Below are positions 16,678-25,154 of a DNA stretch of 48,786 nucleotides, piece by piece. The stretch spans positions 1 through 48,786 of the forward strand of contig NZ_JASLAW010000200.1 of NCBI RefSeq assembly GCF_030147005.1, in the 5' to 3' direction. How positions within the stretch are numbered: position 1 is the stretch's first letter; the number at the start of each line of letters is the position of its first letter. Under the pieces are notes generated by a model that was not told where the DNA came from, did no database searches, and saw only the letters and a program-made list of their open reading frames with translations. The stretch is from Pseudomonas sp. Lineage in GTDB: Bacteria; Pseudomonadota; Gammaproteobacteria; Pseudomonadales; Pseudomonadaceae. The translations under genes were made by a program, and so were the position numbers.

Positions 16678-17604
16678 CTAGGGCGCTTTGAACACAGCCT
16701 GCTGCACATCGACCTTTTTCGGGATCAGGCCATTGGCGAAAAACAGGTCGGCGGTGCGTTGCTGATTGGCGATGTCGATCGCCTGCAGCGGCCGGATCGG
16801 CTCGGGGGAACGGTGCTCAAAGTAGCTTTTGACCACGGCCGGTTGCAGGCCCAGGGTCTTGGCCATCAGCGCAATGCTGTCCTCGGGCTGATCGAGCGAC
16901 AGACGCTGGGCCTTGCCAAGGGTCTGGATGATGGTGGCAATGGCCTGGGGGTTTTGCTGGGCAAACGCGCCGCTGGTCACGAAGAAGCTGCCGGCAGGAT
17001 TGAGGCCTTCACCGGTGCCCAATACGCGGGCCGCACCGTCGACCACGGCGGCCGAGTAGTACGGGTCCCACACCACCCAGGCGTCCACCTTGCCTTGCTC
17101 GAACGCGGCGCGCCCGTCGGAAGGCGACAGGTACACCACGTTTACATCCTTCCACTGCAAGCCGGCGCGCAGCAGGCTCTTGAGAAACAGGTTGTGGGCA
17201 CTTGAGCCCTTGAGCAGCGCCACGCGCTTGCCCTTGAGTTCGGCCACGCTACGAAGGGCGCTGGTGGTGGGCACGAGGACGGCTTCGGTCTTGCCCTCAT
17301 TGGGCTCGACGGCGATGTACTGCAACTCGATACCGGCGGCCTGGGCAAAAATTGGCGGGATGTCGCCGATATTGCCGATGTCCAGGCTGCCGGCGTTCAG
17401 CGCCTCGATCAACGGCGGGCCACCGAGGAACTCGGTCCACTGCACCTGCGTGCCAGGCAGCGCGGCTTCGAAGAGCTTGTGCTCACGGGCGAGCACCATG
17501 CTCACCGAGCTTTTCTGGTAGCCAATGCGCAAGGTGGGCGGGTCGGCGGCCAGCACGTTAACGGCGACCAGCGAAAGAACAGCGGCGGCAATCATTTTCA
17601 GCAT
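16678..17604 (-). CDS. Aliphatic sulfonate-type ABC substrate-binding protein
   Basis: The 308-residue periplasmic protein of the SsuA/TauA group has a signal peptide (MLKMIAAAVLSLVAVNVLAAD) and NMT1/SsuA-like segments: RIGYQKSSVSMVLARE, GPPLIEALNAGSLDIGNIGDIPPIFAQAAG, LKGSSAHNLF and WVVWDPYYSAAV. Such proteins bind alkanesulfonates for sulfur scavenging. The start is ATG 17604, with GGAG 7 bp upstream. The open frame continues upstream in phase to a TTG at 17712. No ABC permease or ATPase is adjacent, so it is an orphan component here. The upstream region is strikingly AT-rich. Confidence 0.88.
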   Translation of the reverse strand: MLKMIAAAVLSLVAVNVLAADPPTLRIGYQKSSVSMVLAREHKLFEAALPGTQVQWTEFLGGPPLIEALNAGSLDIGNIGDIPPIFAQAAGIELQYIAVEPNEGKTEAVLVPTTSALRSVAELKGKRVALLKGSSAHNLFLKSLLRAGLQWKDVNVVYLSPSDGRAAFEQGKVDAWVVWDPYYSAAVVDGAARVLGTGEGLNPAGSFFVTSGAFAQQNPQAIATIIQTLGKAQRLSLDQPEDSIALMAKTLGLQPAVVKSYFEHRSPEPIRPLQAIDIANQQRTADLFFANGLIPKKVDVQQAVFKAP

Positions 17605-17704
17605 CAGAGCGCTCCATTGACCTTGGCGGCTGGCGCGGGCGTGGAGCCGCAGCGAACCGCACAGCAGGCGTTGCACGGTAGGTCGGGGGTTCAAGTGGAG
17701 CGAT

Positions 17705-17768
17705 CCTAACAAGCCCTCTTATTCTTTAATAATATTTAAAAGTCATCTCTATATAACTTTAAATCAGG
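17705..17768 (-). promoter_or_regulatory. AT-rich promoter region of the sulfonate-binding protein
   Basis: A block of about 60 bp (TTATTCTTTAATAATATTTAAAAG and on) is strongly AT-rich against GC-rich surroundings. Sulfur-starvation genes of pseudomonads often have such CysB-type upstream regions. The element is visible; the regulator is inferred. Confidence 0.4.
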
Positions 17769-17840
17769 TTCGAATGGCCGTGGTTTGCAGCCTGGCGGCA
17801 ACGGTTACAATGCCCGCCTCGCCCTTTCATTGGTTTGACC

Positions 17841-18236
17841 ATGCACATCGAATTGCTGGCGGCGCCGCTATGGCCGTTGTTGAATAAGTTTTACCGCAGC
17901 CACAACTCGTCGATGAAGGCGCTCAAGGGCGGGCAGTTGTGGGTGGCAAGAGACGCGGAGATCGTCGCCGGGTTATGCCTGACACCCGTGGTCGGTGGGC
18001 AGTGGCTGACGGGCGTGTTCGTTGACCCGGCCTATCGCGGCCAGGGGCTGGCCGGGCGATTGATCCATCAGGCGGTGGCCAAGGTGGACACGGTCTGGTT
18101 GCTGTGCCATCCAGACCTTGAAACGCTGTACCAGCGCATGGGGTTTTCTCAAGACACTGTGCTGCCGCAATCGCTCAGCGAACGGCTGGTGCGCTACAAG
18201 CGCAACAAACCGATGATTGCGATGGGTTTGAATTAA
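17841..18236 (+). CDS. GNAT-family N-acetyltransferase
   Basis: The short 131-residue GNAT has the acetyl-CoA loop YRGQGLAGRLIHQAV near residues 65-80, after WLTGVFVDP, and the late 'LETLYQRMGFSQ' segment. It resembles small stand-alone acetyltransferases of unknown substrate. ATG 17841 is preferred to the in-frame TTG at 17835; the ribosome site is weak. It is divergent from the sulfonate-binding protein and followed by a REPIN with a T-run that may end its transcript. Confidence 0.82.
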   Translation: MHIELLAAPLWPLLNKFYRSHNSSMKALKGGQLWVARDAEIVAGLCLTPVVGGQWLTGVFVDPAYRGQGLAGRLIHQAVAKVDTVWLLCHPDLETLYQRMGFSQDTVLPQSLSERLVRYKRNKPMIAMGLN

Positions 18237-18246
18237 CCCAGAACCC

Positions 18247-18342
18247 ATGTGGAAGCGGGCTTGCTCGCGAATGCGGTGTGCCAGTTGATACCTGTGCAAG
18301 CTGACACACTGCATTCGCGAGCAAGCCCGCTCCCACTTTTTT
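18247..18342. repeat. REPIN (GTGGGAGCGGGCTTGCTCGCGAA family) with T-run
   Basis: The arms AAGCGGGCTTGCTCGCGAA and TTCGCGAGCAAGCCCGCT enclose an imperfect palindromic middle. Six T follow the right arm, so the element can also act as an intrinsic terminator for the GNAT gene on the plus strand. Confidence 0.9.
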
Positions 18343-18362
18343 GATCGGCGACGGCTCAGGGG

Positions 18363-18902
18363 TTATTCGTCAGCCGTTGGGTCCATGTCGGGGAAGATCT
18401 CCTCGATAAACCCGAACTTGCTGAAGTCGGTAATCCGCGACGGGTACAACCGGCCGATCAGGTGATCGCACTCGTGCTGCACCACCCGTGCATGGAAGCC
18501 GTCGGCGAAGCGTACGATCGGCTCGCCCTTGGGGTCGAAACCTTCGTAGCGAATCTGCTGGTAACGGTCCACGGCGCCGCGCAGGCCGGGAACGGACAGG
18601 CAGCCTTCATAACCCTCTTCCAGCACCGGGCTGAGCGGCGTGATCAAGGGGTTGATCAGGATGGTCTGCGGTACCGGCGGCGCCTCCGGGTAGCGTTCGC
18701 TGGCCTCGAAACCAAAGATCACCAGTTGCAGGTCCACGCCGATCTGCGGCGCGGCCAGGCCGACGCCGCCCACGTGTTCCATGGTCTGGAACATGTCATC
18801 AATCAGTTGCCACAGTTCGGGGCTGTCGAACATTTCCGGCGGCACGGGCTGGGCAATGCGCAGCAGACGTTCATCGCCCATTTTCAGGATTTCACGGATC
18901 AT
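18363..18902 (-). CDS. def: Peptide deformylase
   Basis: The 179-residue metalloenzyme removes the formyl group from new proteins. All three motifs are present: GVGLAAPQIGV (46-56), EGCLSVPG (about 98-105, Cys ligand) and QHECDHL (about 141-147, two His ligands and the catalytic Glu). It is about ten residues longer than the usual 168-residue enzyme, with an acidic C-terminal tail (FIEEIFPDMDPTADE). It is not beside fmt, so it is probably a second, accessory deformylase. Its ATG overlaps the stop of yihY (ATGA), implying translational coupling. Confidence 0.95.
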   Translation of the reverse strand: MIREILKMGDERLLRIAQPVPPEMFDSPELWQLIDDMFQTMEHVGGVGLAAPQIGVDLQLVIFGFEASERYPEAPPVPQTILINPLITPLSPVLEEGYEGCLSVPGLRGAVDRYQQIRYEGFDPKGEPIVRFADGFHARVVQHECDHLIGRLYPSRITDFSKFGFIEEIFPDMDPTADE

Positions 18903-19855
18903 TGATCAGGCTCAACGGTGGGAGGCTTGGAGTGGTCTCGGCCCAGGCCTGAGACATGTTGTTTTTCGCCGCCATGGCCCGGTTCGTCGATTTGCTTTTC
19001 GCCGGGGTCCTTGCCTTCGGCGGACATGTGTTCGATGACGGCGTTCATCTCCGCGCCGAGCAACAGCACGGCGGCGGAAATGTAGAAATACAGGAGCAGG
19101 ACGATGATCGCACCGATACTGCCATACATGGCGTTGTAGTCGGCGAAGGTTTTAACGTAGTAGCCGAAGCCGAGGGAAGCGACGATCCACACCACCACCG
19201 CCAGTACCGAACCCGGGGTGATAAAGCGAAACTCCTGCTCCACGTCGGGCATCACGTAATACATGAGGGCCACGGCAAACATCAGCAGGATCACGATCAG
19301 CGGCCAGCGCACGATGGTCCACAGCGTGACCACGAACTCCTGCATGCCGATCTGCCCCGCCAGCCATTCCATGACTTGCGGGCCGAGTACCATCAGCGCG
19401 GCGGCGGCCAGCAGCATGCCGGCGATGCCCACGGTGTAGAAAATCGACAGCGGAAAACGCTTCCAGATCGGCCGCCCCTCCACCACGTCATACGCCGCGT
19501 TCATCGCACTCATCATCAAGCGCACGCCGGCGGAGGCAGTCCACAGAGCGATCACGATACCCACCGAAAGCAGCCCGCCCTTGGATTGCTGCAGTTGGTC
19601 GATCACCGGGTTGACCTGCTCCAGGGCCTGGGGCGGCAGTACCAGCTCCGATTGCAGGCGCAGCCAACTGAAGAAGTCCGGCAGATGCAGGAAACCAATC
19701 AAGGCAATCAGAAACAGCAGGAAGGGAAACAGCGAGAACAGCATCTGGTAGGCCAGTGCCGAGGCGTAGGTGGGCATCTCGTCGTCGACAAATTCCGTGA
19801 CGGTGCGCACCAGCACCTTGTGCAACTTGAGACCGTTAAGCACCGGAAAAATCAT
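18899..19855 (-). CDS. yihY: YihY/BrkB-family inner-membrane protein
   Basis: The 318-residue protein has about six membrane helices (about residues 35-265). Family features are an early MPTYASALAYQMLFSLFPFLLFLIAL, a central SAGVRLMMSAMNAAYDV, and 'GSVLAVVVWIVASLGFGYYVKTFADYNAMYGSIGAIIVLLLYFYISA'-type late helices (visible in parts). The function is unknown; early reports as RNase BN were wrong. The C-terminal tail is hydrophilic, Gly/Glu/His-rich. It overlaps def by 4 bp. Confidence 0.9.
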   Translation of the reverse strand: MIFPVLNGLKLHKVLVRTVTEFVDDEMPTYASALAYQMLFSLFPFLLFLIALIGFLHLPDFFSWLRLQSELVLPPQALEQVNPVIDQLQQSKGGLLSVGIVIALWTASAGVRLMMSAMNAAYDVVEGRPIWKRFPLSIFYTVGIAGMLLAAAALMVLGPQVMEWLAGQIGMQEFVVTLWTIVRWPLIVILLMFAVALMYYVMPDVEQEFRFITPGSVLAVVVWIVASLGFGYYVKTFADYNAMYGSIGAIIVLLLYFYISAAVLLLGAEMNAVIEHMSAEGKDPGEKQIDEPGHGGEKQHVSGLGRDHSKPPTVEPDQ

Positions 19856-19976
19856 AGCGTCTCCTTTCGCCGCAAAGAGGTAGTTCGTGGGCGACTCAGG
19901 GGCCGTTTTCTACATCAAAGTAGCCCATTTGGCGACTTTGAAACAATTTCTAAACTTTAGTTGCGCAAGCGCATAC

Positions 19977-20002
19977 AAAAACGGCCATCCGTGGATGGCC
20001 GT
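19977..20002 (-). terminator. Rho-independent terminator of the CsbD-like gene
   Basis: ACGGCCATCC (19981-19990) pairs with GGATGGCCGT (19993-20002), with a 2-base centre. On the minus strand it is followed by a short T-run, 32 bp past the CsbD-like stop. Confidence 0.8.
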
Positions 20003-20033
20003 CGGGCTGCCGGGGTGAGCCAGCCGAACCGTG

Positions 20034-20219
20034 TTACTCGGTCGCTTTTTTCACGGCGTCCTTGGTTTTGCCCACTGCCTGCTGTGCTTCACCTTTCTTT
20101 TCCTGGATGACGCCTTCAGCACGCATTTTATCGTTATCGGTAGCCTTGCCCACACCTTGCTTGACGTTACCGACGGCTTCGTTAGCCATGCCTTTTACCT
20201 TATCGGAAGTGCTGCTCAT
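20034..20219 (-). CDS. CsbD-family stress protein
   Basis: The 61-residue protein has the CsbD pattern: SDKVKGMANEAVGNVKQGVGKATDNDKMRAEG, then VIQEKKGEAQQAVGKTKDAVKK, which are two near-repeats of a K-G-x-x-x-x-x-x-G motif. These small hydrophilic proteins rise under general stress and in stationary phase; their action is unknown. The start is ATG 20219 with CAGGAG 6 bp upstream; the longer open frame to 20297 has no site. It is monocistronic with its own terminator. Confidence 0.9.
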   Translation of the reverse strand: MSSTSDKVKGMANEAVGNVKQGVGKATDNDKMRAEGVIQEKKGEAQQAVGKTKDAVKKATE

Positions 20220-20417
20220 AGTATTACTCCTGATAACAATCAATGGTTTTTGGTCACTACGCTTCGGTTGACTCGAAGCCAAGCGCCAGAGTTTCAATTA
20301 TTTTGCGTGAGCATTTCATCGAAAGGGGCAGGTTTGCCTTTATGTTTTACGGCCAACCCACGAGAATGCCCGGCAGATTCAGGCTCGAACGCTGAATACA
20401 GATCCCGTAGGAAGGTT

Positions 20418-20795
20418 ATGAAACTCAATAAAGCACAGGCCATCGCCCGCAGAAACCAGGAACTGGGCGGTGCCGTACTCGGCGTCAACAACTGCCATTT
20501 CACCGATCTGGACCGCAAACGCAACATCTGGTGGTTCGACCTGCCACTGGCGCGGATTGCCGTGGGCCAGTACGAGTGGATACACCTGTTGATGCACAAC
20601 GCCGAGACCGACCAGTTGTTGCACCTGAAGGTACCAACCCTGTTCCTGCGCGAAAACCTTGAAGGGTTGGTGGTGCGCAATGCCGGCAAGCGCAAGCCGG
20701 AGATCACCCTGGAACTGAGCGCCGACAAAGACTCGCTCCTTAAGGATGTGCGCCCTGCCGGTGCGGGCATCAGCTTCGCATCGTTCGCGGTATAA
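20418..20795 (+). CDS. Hypothetical protein whose 3' end enters a tandem array
   Basis: I do not recognise this 125-residue soluble protein. It starts with a basic helix (MKLNKAQAIARRNQELGG) and then has strands such as NIWWFDLPLARIA and EWIHLLMHN. It has no membrane helix or signal peptide. ATG 20418 follows AGGAAG. The last codons (SFASFAV-stop) are themselves a version of the 52-bp unit repeated downstream: CAGCTTCGCATCGTTCGCGGTATAA differs from the unit only by a missing G after CTT. The array thus appears to have grown from this gene's end. Its function cannot be inferred. Confidence 0.75.
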   Translation: MKLNKAQAIARRNQELGGAVLGVNNCHFTDLDRKRNIWWFDLPLARIAVGQYEWIHLLMHNAETDQLLHLKVPTLFLRENLEGLVVRNAGKRKPEITLELSADKDSLLKDVRPAGAGISFASFAV

Positions 20796-21151
20796 CCGCT
20801 TGAGCGGTTATTGACGGGCCGCAGCTTGCGCGTCGTTCGCGGTATAACCGTTTGAGCGGTTATTGACGGGCCGCAGCTTGCGCATCGTTCGCGGTATAAG
20901 CGTTTGAGTGGTTATTGACGGGCCGCAGCTTGCGCGTCGTTCGCGGTATAACCGCTTGAGCGGTTATTTGACGGGCCGCAGCTTGCGCATCGTTCGCGGT
21001 ATAACCGTTTGAGTGGTTATCGACGGGCCGCAGCTTGCGCGTCGTTCGCGGTATAACCGCTTGAGCGGTTATCTGACGGGCCGCAGCTTGCGCGTCGTTC
21101 GCGGTATAACCGCTTGAGCGGTTATTTGACGGGCCGCAGCTTGCGCGTCGT
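20771..21151 (+). repeat. Seven-copy 52/53-bp tandem repeat with hairpins
   Basis: Units start at 20792, 20844, 20896, 20948, 21001, 21053 and 21106, each with the palindrome ATAACCGC-TTGA-GCGGTTAT (variants keep G-T pairs), then TGACGGGCCGCAGCTTGCGC and CGTCGTTCGCGGT. The end of the hypothetical gene (20771-20795) is a partial extra unit. There are no variable spacers, so it is not a CRISPR. Together with the terminator at 21259 it fills the 589-bp gap to fadD1. Confidence 0.93.
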
Positions 21152-21258
21152 CTATACCGTCACACGCAGGGGTTCGATTTCTGTGCGTAGGCGGTCTGTG
21201 AAACGACGCCAGTCACACGATCTAACACCCATGTAGCACGGCAACTACCCCAGCGAAT

Positions 21259-21280
21259 GGGGCGAACCCCGCCTTTTTTT
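21259..21280 (+). terminator. Rho-independent terminator after the tandem array
   Basis: GGGG-CGAA-CCCC followed by GCC and seven T lies 108 bp after the last repeat. If transcripts of the hypothetical gene run on, they would include the whole array and end here. Confidence 0.65.
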
Positions 21281-21335
21281 CACACTTCGCGTTAAGTGGC
21301 AATTCTGCGATCAATGCAAAGTCCACAGGACAGCC

Positions 21336-21365
21336 AAAAAAAACCCGCACTTTATAAGTACGGGT
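21336..21365 (-). terminator. Rho-independent terminator of fadD1
   Basis: ACCCGCACT and AGTACGGGT (one mismatch) form a stem whose minus-strand 3' side runs into eight T. It lies 20 bp past the fadD1 stop. Confidence 0.75.
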
Positions 21366-21384
21366 TGGGTGAACAGCGACCCGA

Positions 21385-23076
21385 TTACTTTTTCAGGCCG
21401 AGCTTCTTGAGTTCTTCATCACGCAATTCGCGCCGCAGGATCTTGCCCACGTTGGTGGTTGGCAGCGCATCGCGGAACTCGACGGCCTTGGGCACCTTGT
21501 AGCCGGTGACGTTGGCGCGCATGTGTTCCATCACCTGTTCCTTGGTGAGGGTAGCCCCAGGCTTGACCACGATGAACAGCTTGATGTGCTCGCCGGACTT
21601 TTCATCCGGTACGCCGATCGCCGCACACTGCAACACGCCCGGCAGGCCTGCCAGTACGTCTTCCAATTCATTGGGGTAGACGTTGAAACCTGAGACCAGA
21701 ATCATGTCCTTCTTGCGGTCCACGATGCGCATGTAACCGTCTGGCTGGATGATCGCAATGTCACCGGTTTTCAGCCAGCCGTCACTGTCGAGCATCTCGG
21801 CGGTGGCGTCTTCGCGCTGCCAGTAGCCCTTCATCACTTGCGGGCCTTTGACGCACAATTCGCCGGTTTCGCCCAGCGCCAGTTCGGTGCCGTCATCGGC
21901 GATAACTTTACACACGGTGGATGGCACCGGAATGCCGATGGTACCGACCTGGATGTGCTGGATCGGGTTCACGGTGGCCACCGGGCTGGTTTCGGTCATG
22001 CCGTACCCTTCGCAGATGCTGCAACCGGTCACGGCCTTCCAACGCTCGGCCGCCGCCAGTTGCAGGGCCATGCCGCCTGACAGGGTGACCTTCAGCGCGG
22101 AGAAATCCAGCTTGCGGAAACTTTCGTTGTTGCACAGCGCCACGAACAGGGTGTTGAGGCCGACAAAGCCGCTGAACTTCCATTTGGAGAGTTCCTTGAC
22201 CATCGCCGGCAGGTCGCGCGGGTTGCTGATCAGGATGTTGTGGTTGCCGATCAGCATCATCGCCATGCAGTGAAAGGTGAACGCGTAGATGTGGTACAGC
22301 GGCAGCGGCGTGATCAGGATTTCGCAACCTTCATTGAGGTTGGAACCCATCAGCGCCTTGCATTGCAGCATGTTGGCGACCAGGTTGCGATGGGTGAGCA
22401 TCGCACCTTTGGCCACGCCGGTGGTGCCGCCGGTGTATTGCAGCACCGCAACATCGCCACAGGCCGGGTTGGCATCGCTGACCGGTTGGCCCTGCCCCTT
22501 GGCCAGCACGTCATTGAACTTGATCGCTTGCGGCAAGTGGTACGCCGGGACCATTTTTTTCACGTACTTGATTACGCTGTTGATCAACAGGCGCTTGAAC
22601 GGCGACAGCAGGTCGGCCACTTCGGTAACGATCACATGTTTGACAGCGGTCTTGGGCACGACTTTTTCAGCCAGGTGCGCCATGTTGGCCAAGCAAACCA
22701 GGGCCTTGGCACCGGAGTCGTTGAATTGGTGTTCCATTTCCCGCGCGGTGTACAGCGGGTTGGTGTTGACCACGATCAGCCCGGCACGGATGGCGCCAAA
22801 CACGGCGACCGGGTATTGCAGGACGTTAGGCAGCTGCACGGCGATTCGATCGCCGGGCTTCAAGTCGGTATGCTGTTGCAGGTAGGCGGCGAATGCGCCG
22901 GACAATTCGTACAGTTCACCGTAGGTGATTGTCTTGCCCAGGTTGCTGAAAGCCGGTTTGTTGGCGAAGCGCTGGCAGGACTGCTTCAGTACCGCCTGAA
23001 TATTCGGATACTCGTCTGGATTGATTTGTGCAGCAATCCCGGCGGGGTACTTATCCTTCCAAAAGTCTTCATTCAT
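21385..23076 (-). CDS. fadD1: Long-chain fatty acyl-CoA synthetase FadD1
   Basis: The 563-residue AMP-forming acyl-CoA ligase activates fatty acids at the inner face of the membrane. The ATP/AMP loop YTGGTTGVAKGA is near residue 214, EGYGMTETSP near 360 and the FACS signature DGWLKTGDIAIIQPDGYMRI near 435-455. The ending LRRELRDEELKKLGLKK is typical. The N-terminus MNEDFWKDKYPAGIAA closely resembles Pseudomonas FadD1. GAGGAG lies upstream of the ATG. A REPIN separates it from its paralogue FadD2, so the two may be transcribed separately. Confidence 0.95.
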   Translation of the reverse strand: MNEDFWKDKYPAGIAAQINPDEYPNIQAVLKQSCQRFANKPAFSNLGKTITYGELYELSGAFAAYLQQHTDLKPGDRIAVQLPNVLQYPVAVFGAIRAGLIVVNTNPLYTAREMEHQFNDSGAKALVCLANMAHLAEKVVPKTAVKHVIVTEVADLLSPFKRLLINSVIKYVKKMVPAYHLPQAIKFNDVLAKGQGQPVSDANPACGDVAVLQYTGGTTGVAKGAMLTHRNLVANMLQCKALMGSNLNEGCEILITPLPLYHIYAFTFHCMAMMLIGNHNILISNPRDLPAMVKELSKWKFSGFVGLNTLFVALCNNESFRKLDFSALKVTLSGGMALQLAAAERWKAVTGCSICEGYGMTETSPVATVNPIQHIQVGTIGIPVPSTVCKVIADDGTELALGETGELCVKGPQVMKGYWQREDATAEMLDSDGWLKTGDIAIIQPDGYMRIVDRKKDMILVSGFNVYPNELEDVLAGLPGVLQCAAIGVPDEKSGEHIKLFIVVKPGATLTKEQVMEHMRANVTGYKVPKAVEFRDALPTTNVGKILRRELRDEELKKLGLKK

Positions 23077-23350
23077 GGAAGCCCACTCCTCAGCGACGCG
23101 AATTCATCATCGCATTTGATGCGATTATTATTGGTGTATGTTTTTTAAGGTGAATCTGGCGCTTTCAAGCAGGCCTAGACGTCACAAAGCGCGCCGAGAG
23201 TAGCAGCTTTGCCAAGGGCCGCCTAGAGCCAAAAAAGGGCCCTACAGTCATAAACATGACTCAAGAATATTCAGTGGTCACTTTTAGAGCAAAGATTCTA
23301 TAACGCTGTTTATGGCTCTGGAATGGGCATTACAGCGCCACCCATAGCAC
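23077..23350. other. fadD1 upstream region without recognised features
   Basis: This stretch holds the fadD1 ribosome site (GAGGAG at the right end of the gene) and probably its promoter on the minus strand. A moderately AT-rich part near 23245-23310 is visible, but no convincing -35/-10 pair or PsrA/FadR-type palindrome was found. Together with the REPIN at 23351 it makes up the 382-bp gap to fadD2. Confidence 0.5.
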
Positions 23351-23443
23351 TGTGGGAGCTGCCTTGCCTGCGAGGTAACCACTTCCGTGTAACGCATACA
23401 CCGAAGTAGTGCCTTCGCAGGCAGGCCAGCTCCCACATTTTTT
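23351..23443. repeat. REPIN of a third family between fadD1 and fadD2
   Basis: TGTGGGAGCTGCCTTGCCTGCGA and the inverted TCGCAGGCAGGCCAGCTCCCACA form the arms. The core differs from the GGGCTTGCTCGCGAA family. The run of six T after it lies on the plus strand. It sits 16 bp past the fadD2 stop. Confidence 0.88.
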
Positions 23444-23458
23444 GAAATCAATTTCACA

Positions 23459-25147
23459 TCAAGCGATGTCGCGCAGCTCCCTGCGCAAAATCTTGCCCAC
23501 TGGCGTCATGGGCAACGATTCACGCAACACAATATGCTTGGGTATCTTGTACCCCGTGAAGTTGGCCTTGCAGTAAGCCTTCAACTCCTCAAGGCTCACC
23601 CCCTGGGCACGGGCCACCACGAACAGCTTCACCGCCTCCCCCGTACGCTCATCCGGCACGCCGATCACCGCACAGTTGGCCACGGCCGGGTGGGCCATCA
23701 CCACGTCTTCGATTTCGTTGGGGTACACGTTAAAACCCGACACGATAATCAGGTCTTTCTTGCGATCCACAATGCGTATAAAGCCGTCGGCATCGATCAC
23801 GGCAATATCGCCGGTCTTGAGCCAGCCTTCGGTGTCCAGAGTGTCGGCGGTGGCCTGCGGCTGCTGCCAATAGCCCTTCATCACCTGCGGGCCCTTGATG
23901 CACAGTTCGCCGCGCTCGCCCAACGGCAGCTCAGCGCCCTCGTCATCGATCACTTTCATGGCCGTGGCGGGCACCGGAATGCCGACCGTACCGAGTCGCG
24001 ATTTATCGCCATAAGGGTTGGTGCTGGCCACCGGTGAGGTTTCGGTCAGGCCGTAGCCCTCGCCGATCGCACAACCGGTGATTTGCTGCCAGCGTTCGGC
24101 GGTGGCCTTGATCAACGCCGTGCCGCCGGAGTTGGTCAGCTTGAGATGGGAAAAATCCAGGTGCTTGAAGTCAGGATGGTCCATCAGTGCCACAAACAGA
24201 GTGTTCAGCCCCAGCAGCCCGGTGAAGCGCCACTTCTTCAGCTCCTTGATGAACCCGCCGATGTCCCGCGGGTTGGTGATCAGCACGTTGTGGTTGCCGG
24301 ACACCATCATGCACATGCAATTCGCGGTGAACGCATAGATGTGGTACAGCGGCAGCGGCGCAATCATCACCTCCTGCCCTTCCTTGATCAGCGGGTGGCC
24401 ATCGTCGCCGGTTTGCGACATGCACGCCCGCACTTGCTGCATATTCGCCACCAGGTTGCCGTGGGTGAGCATCGCGCCCTTGGCCAGGCCGGTGGTGCCA
24501 CCGGTGTATTGCAGCACGGCGATATCATCCAGGCTGACCGGATGCCGCGTCACGCCCAGCCCCCCGCCCAAACGCAGTGCGCGCTTGAACGACACCGCAC
24601 GCGGCAGGTGGTAGGCCGGGACCATCTTCTTCACTTTGTCGACCACGGTGTTGACCAACCAGCCCTTGGCGGCGGGCATGAAATCGCCCATTTTGGCTTC
24701 GATCAGGTAGTCGATCTCGGTGTCGGTACACACTTCCTGCACCCGCGAACCGAACAGATTGAGATAGACCAGCGCCCGCACGCCGGCGTCCTTGAACTGG
24801 TGGCGCATCTCGCGCGGGGTGTACAACGGGTTGGTATTGACCACGATCAGCCCGGCGCGCAGTGCGCCAAAAACGGCAATCGGGTAATGCAATACGTTGG
24901 GCATCTGTACCGCGATGCGCTCGCCGGGCTTGAGGTCGGTGTGCTGCTGCAGGTAACCGGCGAACGCCGCGCTCTGGCGCTCAAGCTCGGCGTAGGTCAG
25001 GGTAATGCCCATGTTGCTGAACGCCGGACGGTCGGCAAAGGCCTTGCAGGAACGCTCGAAAACTTCGATCACCGAATGGTAGGTGGTGAGGTCGATGGCA
25101 TTGGGTACACCCGCTGCACGTTTGTCATTCCAAAAATCAGGTTGCAT
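23459..25147 (-). CDS. fadD2: Long-chain fatty acyl-CoA synthetase FadD2
   Basis: The 562-residue paralogue of FadD1 has the same domain order: YTGGTTGLAKGA near residue 214, EGYGLTETSP near 365 and EGWLKTGDIAVIDADGFIRIVDRKKD near 440. The N-terminus MQPDFWNDKRAAGVPNAID matches the FadD2 type. In Pseudomonas the fadD1-fadD2 pair serves growth on fatty acids of different chain length. AGAGGA precedes the ATG, and a Crc-type AAGAATAA overlaps the start codon. It is divergent from the hydrolase/phaJ1 pair. Confidence 0.95.
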   Translation of the reverse strand: MQPDFWNDKRAAGVPNAIDLTTYHSVIEVFERSCKAFADRPAFSNMGITLTYAELERQSAAFAGYLQQHTDLKPGERIAVQMPNVLHYPIAVFGALRAGLIVVNTNPLYTPREMRHQFKDAGVRALVYLNLFGSRVQEVCTDTEIDYLIEAKMGDFMPAAKGWLVNTVVDKVKKMVPAYHLPRAVSFKRALRLGGGLGVTRHPVSLDDIAVLQYTGGTTGLAKGAMLTHGNLVANMQQVRACMSQTGDDGHPLIKEGQEVMIAPLPLYHIYAFTANCMCMMVSGNHNVLITNPRDIGGFIKELKKWRFTGLLGLNTLFVALMDHPDFKHLDFSHLKLTNSGGTALIKATAERWQQITGCAIGEGYGLTETSPVASTNPYGDKSRLGTVGIPVPATAMKVIDDEGAELPLGERGELCIKGPQVMKGYWQQPQATADTLDTEGWLKTGDIAVIDADGFIRIVDRKKDLIIVSGFNVYPNEIEDVVMAHPAVANCAVIGVPDERTGEAVKLFVVARAQGVSLEELKAYCKANFTGYKIPKHIVLRESLPMTPVGKILRRELRDIA

Positions 25148-25154
25148 TATTCTT
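25147..25154 (-). promoter_or_regulatory. Hfq/Crc-type motif at the fadD2 start
   Basis: AAGAATAA (minus strand) matches AANAAYAA and its last A is the first base of the ATG. A single motif this close to the start could block translation if bound. Inference from motif and position. Confidence 0.4.

Noticed and set aside
20233..20310. AlgU/RpoE-type promoter (GAAACT...TCAA) upstream of the CsbD-like gene
   Set aside because: The spacing and the -10 do not fit the consensus well enough.
20771..21151. CRISPR array
   Set aside because: There are no unique spacers; the whole 52/53-bp unit repeats.
23077..23200. PsrA or FadR-type operator upstream of fadD1
   Set aside because: No convincing palindrome of either type could be found.
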